DNA of 64,000 nt from Pseudomonas sp. S35 (GTDB taxonomy: Bacteria > Pseudomonadota > Gammaproteobacteria > Pseudomonadales > Pseudomonadaceae): the NCBI RefSeq assembly GCF_009866765.1, contig NZ_CP019431.1:310001-374000 (forward strand), given 5' to 3'. This document shows, piece by piece, positions 1 to 8,279 of this stretch (position 1 is its first letter; every line of letters starts with the position of its first letter). A model generated the notes under the pieces. The model had not been told where the DNA came from. It did no database searches and saw nothing but the letters and a program-made list of their open reading frames with translations. The translations under genes were made by a program, and so were the position numbers.

Positions 1-1024
1 GGATAAAATCGCTGGCCAGCATCGTGTTCAACAGCGCCTCCAGGCTGCGATTGACCCCCTCGTAGATCGGCAAAAAGCGCAGGCTGTAGTCCGTGTCCTG
101 CCCTGCAAAATGCGCCAGCTCATGGCCGATCACCGCGCCGACTTCCTCGTGGCTCAACAGGCCCAGGTACAACAGCGGCACATGCAAAGTGCGCCCGTGC
201 AGCGCCGTGTTTGCCGGCTGCACAGTGGCCGCGCTGGACGTCACATAAAAGCCTTGGGCCAGGCTCACCACAATGTGGTCCGGCGGCAGCGCGCCGAGTT
301 TGCCCGCCAGTTCATCCACATGGCGCCACAACCCCGGCGCCTGCTCCGGCGTCACCGCCTGCCCAAACATTTCAAGCGGCTCGGGCGTGAACATCCCCAG
401 CATATGACGCAACTGTTTAAGCAACTGCCAGATCGAATACAGGCAAAACGCCGCAATCACCCCCAGCACCGCCATCAGCTTGACCTCGCCACTGCCCAAC
501 CGGCCGATATGCCACAGCGCCAGGCCTTCATAGCTCAACGCCAACGCGACCGCCGCTGCCATTGCCACCACATGGCTCACCAGCACGTAAGGCAACAAAC
601 GGCTGCCCAGGGCGAACGCGTGCAACAACTTTTCCCGCGACTGCTGCGCGCGGCGCCCTGCCCAGTGCGTGCCCGCCAGCGCGGCCACGCCGATCAATGC
701 CGCCAACAGACCCAGGCCGATGACCCACGGTGCTAGGGCACGCATCACACGGTTTACACGGTGGGCGGTGGGCAGCTCGGATTCGATTTTTTCCAGGCGG
801 GAGAGGGCGAGTTGCACACTGATATTTTCATCGACCAGGTCGACGATAGCTGCCGGGTCTTTGGCTGCCAGGGCTTGGAGTTGCTGTTTAGCGATGCCCA
901 CGGTGATGTGGTAATCGATCATGGTGGTGGTGGTTTCATCAGCACGCTGACGCTCCCAGCCACCGAGAGCGGCCAGCAGCAGCGGGAAAACGATAAGGAG
1001 GAATATCAGCTTCAGGGCGTTCAT
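1..1024 (-). CDS. M48-type membrane zinc metallopeptidase (partial, runs off the left edge)
   Basis: The reading frame starts at the ATG complementary to 1022-1024 and is open for 341 codons to the window edge, so the C terminus is missing. An N-terminal hydrophobic segment (about residues 4-21) and further hydrophobic stretches (about 97-118, 145-168 and 183-198) suggest an integral membrane protein. Residues 300-305 read G-H-E-L-A-H, the HExxH zinc site of gluzincin peptidases (H301, E302, H305). It follows a Ser-His-Glu-Glu-Val-Gly-Ala-Val segment typical of M48/HtpX-like proteins. The third zinc ligand should lie beyond the edge. The family degrades membrane or envelope proteins; the substrate here is unknown. 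The start has only a weak ribosome binding site and is uncertain. Confidence 0.75.
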   Translation of the reverse strand, partial: MNALKLIFLLIVFPLLLAALGGWERQRADETTTTMIDYHITVGIAKQQLQALAAKDPAAIVDLVDENISVQLALSRLEKIESELPTAHRVNRVMRALAPWVIGLGLLAALIGVAALAGTHWAGRRAQQSREKLLHAFALGSRLLPYVLVSHVVAMAAAVALALSYEGLALWHIGRLGSGEVKLMAVLGVIAAFCLYSIWQLLKQLRHMLGMFTPEPLEMFGQAVTPEQAPGLWRHVDELAGKLGALPPDHIVVSLAQGFYVTSSAATVQPANTALHGRTLHVPLLYLGLLSHEEVGAVIGHELAHFAGQDTDYSLRFLPIYEGVNRSLEALLNTMLASDFI

Positions 1025-1122
1025 GGGAGTCCGTTCACGACGCGGAGGGTATTCAGGTTTATACCGAAAAAAGCGCCCCTGGGTATCTACACCACTCTCA
1101 AATGCGGGCACACCACTCTGTG

Positions 1123-1161
1123 GTGAGCGGGCTTGCCCCGCGCCGGGCTGCGCAGCAGCCC
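1123..1161. repeat. REP element followed by a short hairpin
   Basis: Positions 1123-1142 are nearly the same as the arm of the REPIN at 52955-53079 (GTGAGCGGGCTTGCCCCGCG core). Just after it is a GGGCTGC/GCAGCCC stem-loop (1145-1161). No intact inverted partner is visible before the DUF3077-like gene, so this is a solitary or degraded REP. It may also act as a weak terminator. Confidence 0.6.
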
Positions 1162-1229
1162 CAATAAAGACACTGAGATTTTTCTGTTAAAACTAAGCGC
1201 CTGGTTTTGGGGCCGCTTCACAGCCCTAC

Positions 1230-1514
1230 TTACAGCACGGTATTCCCAGGCGACTCCAACACCTTCACCACATCATCAATCACCGCCTTGCTCATCTCCT
1301 GCAAATAATGCGACGCCCAGGCATAACGGTCCGTCTCCTTCGTCATCGCCGCATCTTCGGCGAGCAGCTTGGCAACGTGTGGCAAATCGCAAACGTGGTG
1401 CAACGCTTCATGCAGGGAAACACCGCTGTTGACGCGCAACAGAGGTTGGCCGGAGTGAAAGGAGAAGGGGGTGACGCCGAGGGTGGTTAACGCGGACGGA
1501 GGTGTAGCGTTCAT
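1230..1514 (-). CDS. Small DUF3077-like protein
   Basis: A 94-residue protein starting at the ATG complementary to 1512-1514, with a good ribosome binding site (GGGAG, about 8 nt upstream). The sequence has a beta-rich start (TPFSFHSGQPLLRV), then a helical stretch (VSLHEALHHVCDLPHVAKLL). This is the pattern I associate with the small Pseudomonas proteins annotated DUF3077. Function is unknown; no signal peptide or membrane segment is seen. It lies between a REP element and the left end of the genomic island, apparently as native chromosomal sequence. Confidence 0.6.
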   Translation of the reverse strand: MNATPPSALTTLGVTPFSFHSGQPLLRVNSGVSLHEALHHVCDLPHVAKLLAEDAAMTKETDRYAWASHYLQEMSKAVIDDVVKVLESPGNTVL

Positions 1515-1786
1515 TGGTAAAACTCCCGTATTGAGTGAGAGCTACCACGTTTGCTATCGGGGCGAACACGAATCGTATGGAGAAACCGCCGCAATTCTAG
1601 AGGCGGCGACTGAGATTGGAACGCAGCTTACCAAGCCTCAGTTGAAGGGTTGGCAGCGCCTGAAGAGGGGGTTCAAATATTGAGTGTGGACGTTTTGTGG
1701 ACGTTTTGACGAAAGCCGCTATTCAAATCTCCAGCTTTTTCCAAACCCAAGAAACCACAAAGCCCCGCATTGCGGGGCTTTGAGAG
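1515..1786. other. Intergenic stretch before the island
   Basis: No supported gene. Its right end holds the strong stem-loop at 1759-1781, described separately. The rest appears to be promoter and leader of the DUF3077-like gene. Confidence 0.5.
1759..1781 (-). terminator. Probable original terminator of tRNA-Thr
   Basis: A 10-bp perfect stem (AAAGCCCCGC / GCGGGGCTTT) with a 3-nt loop. It sits 5 bp from the left att copy at 1787. On the minus strand it would lie just downstream of the tRNA-Thr CCA end before the island inserted, so it was probably the native tRNA terminator, now about 8.9 kb from its gene. Confidence 0.6.
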
Positions 1787-1809
1787 ATGGTGCGGCACCA
1801 GGAGTCGAA
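1787..1809. other. Left attachment-site copy (tRNA-Thr 3' end remnant)
   Basis: Reads ATGGTGCGGCACCAGGAGTC followed by GAA. It matches 10684-10707 apart from one deleted C, and covers the CCA end, acceptor strand and part of the T arm. The match stops at 1809/10707, where island sequence begins. Confidence 0.7.
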
Positions 1810-2122
1810 TAGCATCCTAATACTATGAAAGTACAAGATTTTTTTTAGAAAAATATAGTTGCTACCTCTAAAAATACCCTTCTGTAATGATAGCTATTTT
1901 TAGTGAGTGAAAATATTTTTGTTTAGGGAAGAGTGGTTAATGAATGGAAACGTAGTTCTTTAGTGAATGTATCGATCAGCTTTCTATAGATGCAGATTTT
2001 TTAGTATATAGAAAAAAATAGCGAAAAATTGTCAATTGCACTAGAATTGACATGGCCATTAGCCATTTTATGGACTTGTGATCGTAATGGTATATATCTA
2101 AAGCGGAAGGGATAGCCATCTG
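1810..2122. other. AT-rich leader of the ABC-3C-like operon
   Basis: No gene is supported. The stretch is strikingly AT-rich. It contains a 9-bp inverted repeat (1868-1876 with 1895-1903, CTAAAAATA/TATTTTTAG), the operator-like palindrome at 2030-2052, and a ribosome binding site GGAAGGGA at about 2105-2112. Confidence 0.5.
2030..2052. promoter_or_regulatory. Operator-like perfect palindrome upstream of the three-gene operon
   Basis: TGTCAATT-N7-AATTGACA, 8-bp perfect arms with a 7-bp spacer. The right arm contains a consensus -35 hexamer TTGACA (2047-2052). A protein bound here could control the promoter. No -10 box is unambiguous; a TATATA lies at 2091-2096. The regulator is unknown and no repressor gene is adjacent. 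Confidence 0.45.
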
Positions 2123-3046
2123 ATGTTCATTACAAAATTGGGCCCATTCAATGGCGATACATGGGAGAATTTATGCCAGTTAGTTTTCAAGAGTAAGCAT
2201 GGAATTGATGGCTATCAGGAGATGCCAGCTTCGCCAGGAGACTTCGGTATAGAAGGCTATACAATTAATACCGGACGTGCATTCCAGTGCTACTGTCCTG
2301 ATAGGATTTATACTCAACAAGTATTGCTAGACAAGCAAAAACGAAAAATCACTGATGATGTAAACAAGTTGAAGAAGTTTCAACTTGAGCTCAAAGGCCG
2401 TCTAGGAGGTACGCAGATAAAAGAGTGGTGCTTTGTATCTCCTGAAATCAATCATCACAACCTGCTTTCCCACGCTAAAGTTAAAGAAGTTGAGGCGCGT
2501 GACTGGGGTCTCGATATATTGCATCCTAATTTCACAATACATTTGCATGATGCGGATTTTTACCTTCGCGAAATAAATGAGCAGCGCAGTTTGAATGGAG
2601 TAGCTATCAGTTTTGGAAACCAGGTGACTTCTCTACCGCTACTCGACTCTGACCCTGAACTGTATGAGCAACACCTCTTAAGAAAGTCTGCACTTCGATT
2701 AGTTGAGAAAATGGATCCTCCATCAGAAAAGCTAGTTGGTCGGTTATATAATTTTACGCTGCAAACCTTTCTAGAACATGATAATTACTTTAACGCTTTA
2801 AATGCCGCTTCCCCCACAATTTATTTTAGACTTGTAAGGTTGTTGTCTGTTTTTGAGCAGGATGTAAAGGAGTGGGCGTTTACTTGGTCGGGGACCGCTG
2901 AATCACTTATCGAAAAAGTTACCGATAAGTTGGCGGAAAGGATCGTCTCTGAGTTACGGCCGGGCGTAGATCATACTCTCGCGAGCGAAATAACTAGGCA
3001 TACAGTTGCACGTTGGCTCGCCGCTTGTGAATTAGACTTTGAGTAA
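2123..3046 (+). CDS. Restriction-endonuclease-like effector of an ABC-3C/Lamassu-like system
   Basis: 307 residues, first gene of the three-gene operon; ATG at 2123 with a purine-rich ribosome binding site about 10 nt upstream. Residues 12-60 look like a variant PD-(D/E)xK fold: W-E-x-L-C-x-L-V-F near the start, then GDFGIEGY, then a beta strand AFQCYCPD. In active Mrr-like nucleases these read GxDG and QxK. Here the acidic residue is Glu and the lysine position is Tyr, so ordinary catalysis is doubtful or uses other residues. The C-terminal half (about 180-305) is helical and may be the docking domain that ABC-3C effectors use to join the ATPase complex. Assignment rests on the operon layout plus recalled family features, not a search. 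Confidence 0.55.
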   Translation: MFITKLGPFNGDTWENLCQLVFKSKHGIDGYQEMPASPGDFGIEGYTINTGRAFQCYCPDRIYTQQVLLDKQKRKITDDVNKLKKFQLELKGRLGGTQIKEWCFVSPEINHHNLLSHAKVKEVEARDWGLDILHPNFTIHLHDADFYLREINEQRSLNGVAISFGNQVTSLPLLDSDPELYEQHLLRKSALRLVEKMDPPSEKLVGRLYNFTLQTFLEHDNYFNALNAASPTIYFRLVRLLSVFEQDVKEWAFTWSGTAESLIEKVTDKLAERIVSELRPGVDHTLASEITRHTVARWLAACELDFE

Positions 3047-3052
3047 CTAGTC

Positions 3053-3502
3053 ATGATGAAATTAAAGTTCACGCAGCGACCCATGCCTGTACTTGCTGAG
3101 CATAGAACATTATATAAAATCTCGCAGATACTCCTTGTTTTACATCTTTGCGGTCGCGCGGAAAAATGTAGTTTGCTTAAACTTCATTTGTTTAACTGGG
3201 CATTGAAGTCAGAAAGAAGATTGGCTAGTCTAAAAGAAGCTTCTCGTAAAGGAGTGTTAACTTTACCTGTTTGGGGGTTCGATCCTGCTTTGGCAATAGC
3301 TTTGAAATTTGCTGTAGAGGATCAACTAGTTACTGCTTTGTCGACCGGGGTGGAAATATCTGTCAAGGGACAAGATTTTTTGAGCTTTTTGCTTAAAGAT
3401 AAAGATCTTTTATCTCCAGAAAAAACGTCCTTAAGAATAATTGGAAAAGGGATTTCAGAAAAAATGGTTGATTCAGTGGCGAAAGGATGGGATGCCTTAT
3501 GA
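3053..3502 (+). CDS. Small middle component of an ABC-3C/Lamassu-like system
   Basis: 149 residues starting at ATG 3053 (ATG 3056 is the next codon), 6 nt after the previous stop, and overlapping the ATPase gene by the ATGA tetranucleotide at 3499-3502. This tight coupling argues for a complex. It is predicted mainly helical, with RTLYKISQILLVLHLC and a KLHLFNWALKS motif near residues 20-50, which I associate with winged-helix-like middle components of three-component ABC systems. No membrane segment or catalytic motif is seen. By position it corresponds to LmuC of Lamassu-type systems. It probably bridges effector and ATPase. Confidence 0.5.
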   Translation: MMKLKFTQRPMPVLAEHRTLYKISQILLVLHLCGRAEKCSLLKLHLFNWALKSERRLASLKEASRKGVLTLPVWGFDPALAIALKFAVEDQLVTALSTGVEISVKGQDFLSFLLKDKDLLSPEKTSLRIIGKGISEKMVDSVAKGWDAL

Positions 3503-5595
3503 TTATTAGGGCATTAAAGCTTAAGATTACTACTCAAGAAGGTGATTTTGGTTTTTTTCTTGAGTTTGATCGCGCGCTGACAATCATAAAAGGATCAAAC
3601 TCATCTGGGAAGAGTACTGTATTTAACAGTATCCTATATTCACTTGGCATGGAGGAATTGATTGGTGGTAAAAATCAGTCATCACTGCCATATGCAGTTA
3701 AAGACTACTTTGAATATGACGACAAAAAAATACCAATAACACAGTCAGAGGTTTATTTAGAGGTTGAAAATAAGCTGGGGGATGTTCGAACGTTTCGTCG
3801 TGCTATTACGGATCAGACACGAAATGCTAAGTTGGTGGAGGTGTTGGATGGGGCTTTCCTCACTGGAAAATTACCGTTGCAATCATCTTTCAAATATCTC
3901 CACGATGGTGGAAGTGCAATTTATGAAGAGGGCTTTCATAATTTTCTGGAGAAGTTTTTAGGTTTCAATCTGCCGCAAGTGCAAAACTCTTCGGGTAAAC
4001 AGGTTAAGTTATATCTCCAGGCGATTTTTGCCGCTCTTGCGGTTGAACAAAAAAGGGGCTGGACTGACTATATTGCAAACATACCGCACTATGGAATTCG
4101 CGATGTGCGGGTGAAGGTAGTTGAGTTTTTGTTAGGTCTGAATGTATTTGAGGCTGATGCGAAACGAAGTGAGCTTAATTATGAGTCAGTTGAGATAGAT
4201 AATGCTTGGAATGACTCATATAAAGAGCTGCTTCGCGAATCAAGAGCGGCTGGTGAAGGGATAGAGATTCAAGGGGTGCCGTTACGAGTAACTTCGGCGC
4301 TTGATTCGGATAATATAGCTGTTTATAAGCGAGTGGGGCAAACTAAGTTCTCTCTTTCCGACTACATAAGCCAGCTCCGTGCTGATTATGAAAGGCAAGA
4401 GCTCGAAATGAATAAGCTTAAAGATGGTGTAAGTCCAGAGGTTGTATCGGCAATAGATGTAAATAGCGCAGAGCTCAATAGGCTAGTAGGGCTTTATGAA
4501 ATTAGCGTGAGCACCTTAGCTATCCATCGTTCATCCTTAGCTACCAACAAACAGTTAGCTGAGCAGGCGAGTGAGGAGTTGCTTAGAAATAAGTCCACCT
4601 TGAAATTGCAAAAATTTGGAGCGGAGCAGGGGCTCTATATAGCCAAAGAACAATGCCCCACCTGTTTTCAATATGTAGACGACTCTCTGACCGGCGGTGG
4701 CGTACTCACCTCTAAAATGAGTATTGAAACAAATATCGATTATCTTGATAGCCAATTGAAAATGTTAGAGCGTCAACAGCAAGGGATAAGGTTGACTATT
4801 CAAAATCTAGAAGAAGAAGGGGAAGGTATACGTCAACGGATTGCGAAATCTAGGTCAATATTGGCAGCATTGCGCTCTGATGTAACAAGTGGAACCGCCG
4901 GCACTCGAACTCTGTTAAGAAAACAGATGCATCTTGAGTCTGAAATCGAAAAAATTAATGGCTTCGATACGAAGTTTGATGAGCTAAAAAAACGTTTTGG
5001 TTCTTTATCTCTTCAGCTAAAAAACAACCAAGACCAGCGTTTGTTTTTACCTAAAGAACATTACTCGGAGCAGGATACTAAGACTCTAAACTTGTTTGGG
5101 AAAATGTTCAGAGCAAATGTTGGAACCTTTGATTATCACAGTGCCCCTGTAGGAGATATTGAACTAGATTTTGATAGCCTGTTACCATTCTTATCACGTA
5201 TAGAGCTCCGGGTTATTAGAGAAAAGAACTCGGAGTCCGAAAAGGCTATCCATCAGTATAGAAGTAATAAAAATCAAAACAGCATGGCAGCAGACTCCAG
5301 TGCAAGTGATTTTGTACGATTGATTTGGGCATACCTGATAGCTATCCATCAAACCTCGGCACATCCAACGATCAAAGCCAATCACCCCGGTTTCATTTTA
5401 TTTGATGAGCCTGGACAGCACTCAATGGCCACTAAGAGCCAGCATGCTCTTCTCCAAATGCTTTCTTCATCCACAGGTTTGCAAAGTATTGTTGCAGCAT
5501 CATTCGATGATTCCGAGCCGGTTTTTAAAGAGTCTACCGAGGGCGTTAAATTTAAGTTGATTCAGCTAGGTGAAAAGTCTATCGGTCCATTATAA
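3499..5595 (+). CDS. SMC/Rad50-like zinc-hook ATPase (DUF3732-like), ABC-3C/Lamassu-like system
   Basis: 698 residues from ATG 3499, chosen because it forms an ATGA overlap with the previous gene; an in-frame ATG at 3487 is possible. The Walker A motif GSNSSGKST is at residues 32-40, after a beta-rich start typical of RecF/SbcC-type ATPases. The middle is charged and coiled-coil-like, interrupted at its apex by C386-P-T-C389, a Rad50-type zinc hook. The C terminus carries a possible signature region (SASDFVRLIWAYLIAIH) and the Walker B GFILFDEPG (D636, E637). The family dimerises on ATP and senses or holds DNA; in Lamassu-like defence such ATPases release or activate the effector. The AT-rich codon use is unlike the chromosomal neighbours and points to transfer. 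Confidence 0.7.
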   Translation: MIIRALKLKITTQEGDFGFFLEFDRALTIIKGSNSSGKSTVFNSILYSLGMEELIGGKNQSSLPYAVKDYFEYDDKKIPITQSEVYLEVENKLGDVRTFRRAITDQTRNAKLVEVLDGAFLTGKLPLQSSFKYLHDGGSAIYEEGFHNFLEKFLGFNLPQVQNSSGKQVKLYLQAIFAALAVEQKRGWTDYIANIPHYGIRDVRVKVVEFLLGLNVFEADAKRSELNYESVEIDNAWNDSYKELLRESRAAGEGIEIQGVPLRVTSALDSDNIAVYKRVGQTKFSLSDYISQLRADYERQELEMNKLKDGVSPEVVSAIDVNSAELNRLVGLYEISVSTLAIHRSSLATNKQLAEQASEELLRNKSTLKLQKFGAEQGLYIAKEQCPTCFQYVDDSLTGGGVLTSKMSIETNIDYLDSQLKMLERQQQGIRLTIQNLEEEGEGIRQRIAKSRSILAALRSDVTSGTAGTRTLLRKQMHLESEIEKINGFDTKFDELKKRFGSLSLQLKNNQDQRLFLPKEHYSEQDTKTLNLFGKMFRANVGTFDYHSAPVGDIELDFDSLLPFLSRIELRVIREKNSESEKAIHQYRSNKNQNSMAADSSASDFVRLIWAYLIAIHQTSAHPTIKANHPGFILFDEPGQHSMATKSQHALLQMLSSSTGLQSIVAASFDDSEPVFKESTEGVKFKLIQLGEKSIGPL

Positions 5596-5644
5596 ACAAT
5601 GGAAGTATTGACTTTGTTAGCCTCTGGTTAAAATAGTTTGGAGA

Positions 5645-5671
5645 GCTATCGGTCTATATGGCCGGTAGCAC
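5645..5671. terminator. Stem-loop between convergent island modules
   Basis: GCTATCGG and CCGGTAGC pair (one G-U) around a short loop in the gap between the ATPase gene and the convergent TIR-like gene. No strong T tract follows, so terminator function is only suggested. Confidence 0.3.
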
Positions 5672-5722
5672 TCCCGCTGCTTATAATTTAGGAGTCGGTA
5701 AGGGGGCTAGATTTTTACTTGG

Positions 5723-6622
5723 CTACCAAAACTTAGTAGCATCAAAGTCTAACTGAGCCGCTTTCAACTCTCGTACCAGTTTCATCTTCCAGGCTTCAGC
5801 CGAGTCCATGTCGGTATAAATTACACCAAACAAATCAGATGGTATTTCCACCTGCCCCTTGCGAAGCAAACAAACACGGCCGCGCCCAAGTTTTCCGGCA
5901 AAGAATCCAAGTTCAAAAATGACATTTTGACGTGCGCGAGCATCGCTCACGTCAGCTTTTATTGAACCACCAACATCGTCGGGTGTTAACAATATTACCG
6001 CGAAACCTACATCAGCCGAATGTTCAAATTTTTCAATAATCGTCTGGCCTCGATCGGGTTGTTCCCTAAGGATAATCGCTTCTAAGCCGAGCTTTTCTAG
6101 GAAGCGCGCGAGACCTTGTAATGCAGCCTCGTCATGGCCATGAACAATAAATACTTTATTAGATTTTGATATTTTCAACTGCGGTTTAACCTCTCCCTGA
6201 GATTCGACATAGACTTTATAATCCCGCACAAATGGGGCGATTATCTGTCCAGTAAATCCATGGACACCTGAAATAAGCTTTCTACTGCCCGAGCTAAAGT
6301 AGTGATGACCGAAATTAATGGCGTATTTTGGATCTTCAGCGAGTTTTTCGATTAGCAGTAGGGTGAGACCTAGTCGTTGTTTGTCGTCATCTGATTCTGG
6401 CCAAGCAAGTTTATGATTCCCCATGCCGCCGCCAGACCGTTCGCTCGCTTCCAAGAATGCTTCGAGATCTAGCCCCGATATCAATTCATTGTTGCTAGCG
6501 TCAAGCGCCGGATCGCGAAGTAGGCGGGCCAGTTTTTTTAGCGGTTGTTCGAAGGTCTGATGTTGTGAGCTCTGTAGATCTATAACCGCATTGTTGATCT
6601 GAGCAAAGAGGTCGATGGCCAC
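5723..6622 (-). CDS. TIR-like predicted nucleotide-binding protein (PF10137 type)
   Basis: 299 residues with a GTG start that overlaps the upstream stop by one base (TAGTG), so it is translationally coupled to the 92-residue gene. Residues about 155-290 form a TIR-like domain: [13 protein letters not shown] (156-168), a variable loop with [11 protein letters not shown] (190-200), [11 protein letters not shown] (206-216) and [15 protein letters not shown] (233-247). E237 in the N-V-x-F-E-x-G motif is the likely catalytic glutamate of the NAD+-cleaving TIR family related to CBASS Cap12 and Pycsar effectors. The N-terminal 140 residues are an unrecognised, partly helical sensor or adaptor. No cyclase gene is adjacent, so it is not an obvious CBASS. 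A role in NAD+ depletion on infection is inferred from the domain. Confidence 0.7.
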   Translation of the reverse strand: MAIDLFAQINNAVIDLQSSQHQTFEQPLKKLARLLRDPALDASNNELISGLDLEAFLEASERSGGGMGNHKLAWPESDDDKQRLGLTLLLIEKLAEDPKYAINFGHHYFSSGSRKLISGVHGFTGQIIAPFVRDYKVYVESQGEVKPQLKISKSNKVFIVHGHDEAALQGLARFLEKLGLEAIILREQPDRGQTIIEKFEHSADVGFAVILLTPDDVGGSIKADVSDARARQNVIFELGFFAGKLGRGRVCLLRKGQVEIPSDLFGVIYTDMDSAEAWKMKLVRELKAAQLDFDATKFW

Positions 6623-6900
6623 TATTTTTCTTCCTCTAACAGTCGCGCTGCGGCAGCCCGTTCTATGATCTTTTCCCTATATCGCTCTTTCATCTGCTCT
6701 GCCAAGGAGCTGATTATTGGATTTGACGTATAGGTTCCCACACGCTCATCTATGAGATTTGATATCTGCTGAATCGCACCTTCAATACTCACGGGATCGT
6801 GAGGATTAAAATTCACTGTACAAAGATCGCCTTCGAGTGATTGAAGTACCTTTTGTACATCTGCAAGTTGACGCTGGAGCTTGTCGATTCCTTTTAGCAT
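6622..6900 (-). CDS. 92-residue helical partner of the TIR-like protein
   Basis: ATG complementary to 6898-6900 with a clear ribosome binding site (GAGGGA). It ends in a TAG that overlaps the GTG of the TIR-like gene. The sequence is charged and helical: an N-terminal coiled-coil-like segment ([20 protein letters not shown]) and a C-terminal basic/acidic helix ending LLEEEK. I do not recognise the family. The coupling suggests it regulates, inhibits or multimerises the TIR protein. Confidence 0.6.
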   Translation of the reverse strand: MLKGIDKLQRQLADVQKVLQSLEGDLCTVNFNPHDPVSIEGAIQQISNLIDERVGTYTSNPIISSLAEQMKERYREKIIERAAAARLLEEEK

Positions 6901-7026
6901 TATTATCCCTCTAGCTTATTTTTTACCTAAATGTTGCGCGAATTTCATGTTGACGCAAGCTATTTTCAATCCCAGTGCTAGCTATGTTCTGTCGCCAACG
7001 GTTTTTGTCCCGTTTAGGGCCTCCAC

Positions 7027-7302
7027 CTAACATTTGAACTTCCAGGTTTTCCCTAAGCGAAGAGTGAGCAAATGAATAGTCAGCAGGTAATAATAGCGGG
7101 TAGGTTCTGTGTGATTGTTTATACGGTAATCCAGAAACCATGCGAGATGCTTCCGTTGCCAAACCCATGGGTTGTCGCAGTGCCATCGCTCATTGATTGC
7201 TGTCTGGATTGCCCTTGCCTGATGAAGGTGGCGTTGTCGTGTTACAGGTGATCCCGCCAGCACGCCCGTTAGAAACAACTCCATATCGAATGGTTTGCTC
7301 AT
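7027..7302 (-). CDS. Small protein coupled to the second recombinase
   Basis: 91 residues whose ATG overlaps the recombinase stop (ATGA, 7299-7302). It is rich in Trp, His and Arg (for example NPWVWQRKHLAWFLDYRI), with a basic C terminus. I do not recognise a family. The coupling suggests a recombination accessory factor. Codon use is intermediate between the recombinase and the AT-rich cargo. Confidence 0.5.
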   Translation of the reverse strand: MSKPFDMELFLTGVLAGSPVTRQRHLHQARAIQTAINERWHCDNPWVWQRKHLAWFLDYRINNHTEPTRYYYLLTIHLLTLRLGKTWKFKC

Positions 7303-8279
7303 GGTCGGCCGCCGATGTACGCCGAAACCACGTCGATACGACCGTGCCCCAGCTCATCGCTGATTTGTGCGCGTGCCTCCTGATCGAGGCGTCGGTCTAG
7401 CTGGCAGCACCTGCCACCGTTGATGGGTGCAAGATGCTGGGTGATTTGCTCGTAGCGTTCGCACGCATAGGCTGCCCGCAATTCGTGGAAGCCTTTGAGG
7501 TTGTGTATATGGAGGACCTCCCGTGCGGGGCGGACGATTCCCTGTTGGAAATCAAGGTAGCTTTCGTTCGGTGCCAGTAGGTTGCGGCTGCCATGCGGTA
7601 AGACCTGCTCGGCATATCTGAGTGCTTCGCGAACATGGTCATCCACCATGATCCAGCGAGGTGCTGTTGCTCCGCCGCGGCCACCTTTGGTGCCGTCCTG
7701 GATGTTGATCCTCCCGAGTTGCTCGGCTTCCCGTTGCAGTCGAGGAAGGTCGGCCAAAATCGCCTCACGTAAACGCATGCCGGTGGCTCGCGCTAACTGA
7801 GCTATGGCCGCAGCACGCGGTTGCTGATGTTCGCAAAGCTCGTCGACGATCCGCTTCACGTGTTCGCGGTCTTGGCCTTGCGGCACCGAGCGACGAACAC
7901 TGGTGCGCTGCATTCCCAACGCCTTGCTCGGACTTGGCACTCTCACATACGGATCACCGCGAAGCGCGGCCATGGTTCGGTTCACGCTGGACAATCGGTT
8001 TTGCGCGGTGGCAATGCCGATAGCGCCTTGTTCAACTTGCTGACGCAGATGCCCGGCGTAATCCAGTAAGGTCTGCCGATCAATTTGTCGCGCATCGTTA
8101 AGTCCTGGTCCATCCTCCGACCGGCACCACCGCACAAACGCCTGCCAGCGATCACTGTGCGCTTTGACCGTCCCGTAGTGCCCGCCGCCAAACAGATCTT
8201 TTAGCTCTTGTGGCCCGGCATAACTCAACTGCCGGCCATAGCCAAAATTTCGCCCGTCTCGTCTACCGACCAATGCCAT
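7299..8279 (-). CDS. Tyrosine recombinase/integrase (Integrase_1-like)
   Basis: 326 residues from the ATG complementary to 8277-8279, preceded by GAGAGGAG at a good distance. The frame extends upstream to 8462, but those 61 residues (MEVFRRPDHE...) have no convincing ribosome binding site and look non-conserved. Catalytic residues are visible: Arg in GMRLREA (169/171), K198 in GTKGG, H265-x-x-R268, H312 in LGHGR, and the nucleophile Y321 near the C terminus (SAYIGGRP). It is shorter than and unlike the P4-type integrase at the other end, so it may serve a separate recombination event or a nested element. It heads a minus-strand gene run that leads to the TIR-like pair. Confidence 0.8.
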   Translation of the reverse strand: MALVGRRDGRNFGYGRQLSYAGPQELKDLFGGGHYGTVKAHSDRWQAFVRWCRSEDGPGLNDARQIDRQTLLDYAGHLRQQVEQGAIGIATAQNRLSSVNRTMAALRGDPYVRVPSPSKALGMQRTSVRRSVPQGQDREHVKRIVDELCEHQQPRAAAIAQLARATGMRLREAILADLPRLQREAEQLGRINIQDGTKGGRGGATAPRWIMVDDHVREALRYAEQVLPHGSRNLLAPNESYLDFQQGIVRPAREVLHIHNLKGFHELRAAYACERYEQITQHLAPINGGRCCQLDRRLDQEARAQISDELGHGRIDVVSAYIGGRP

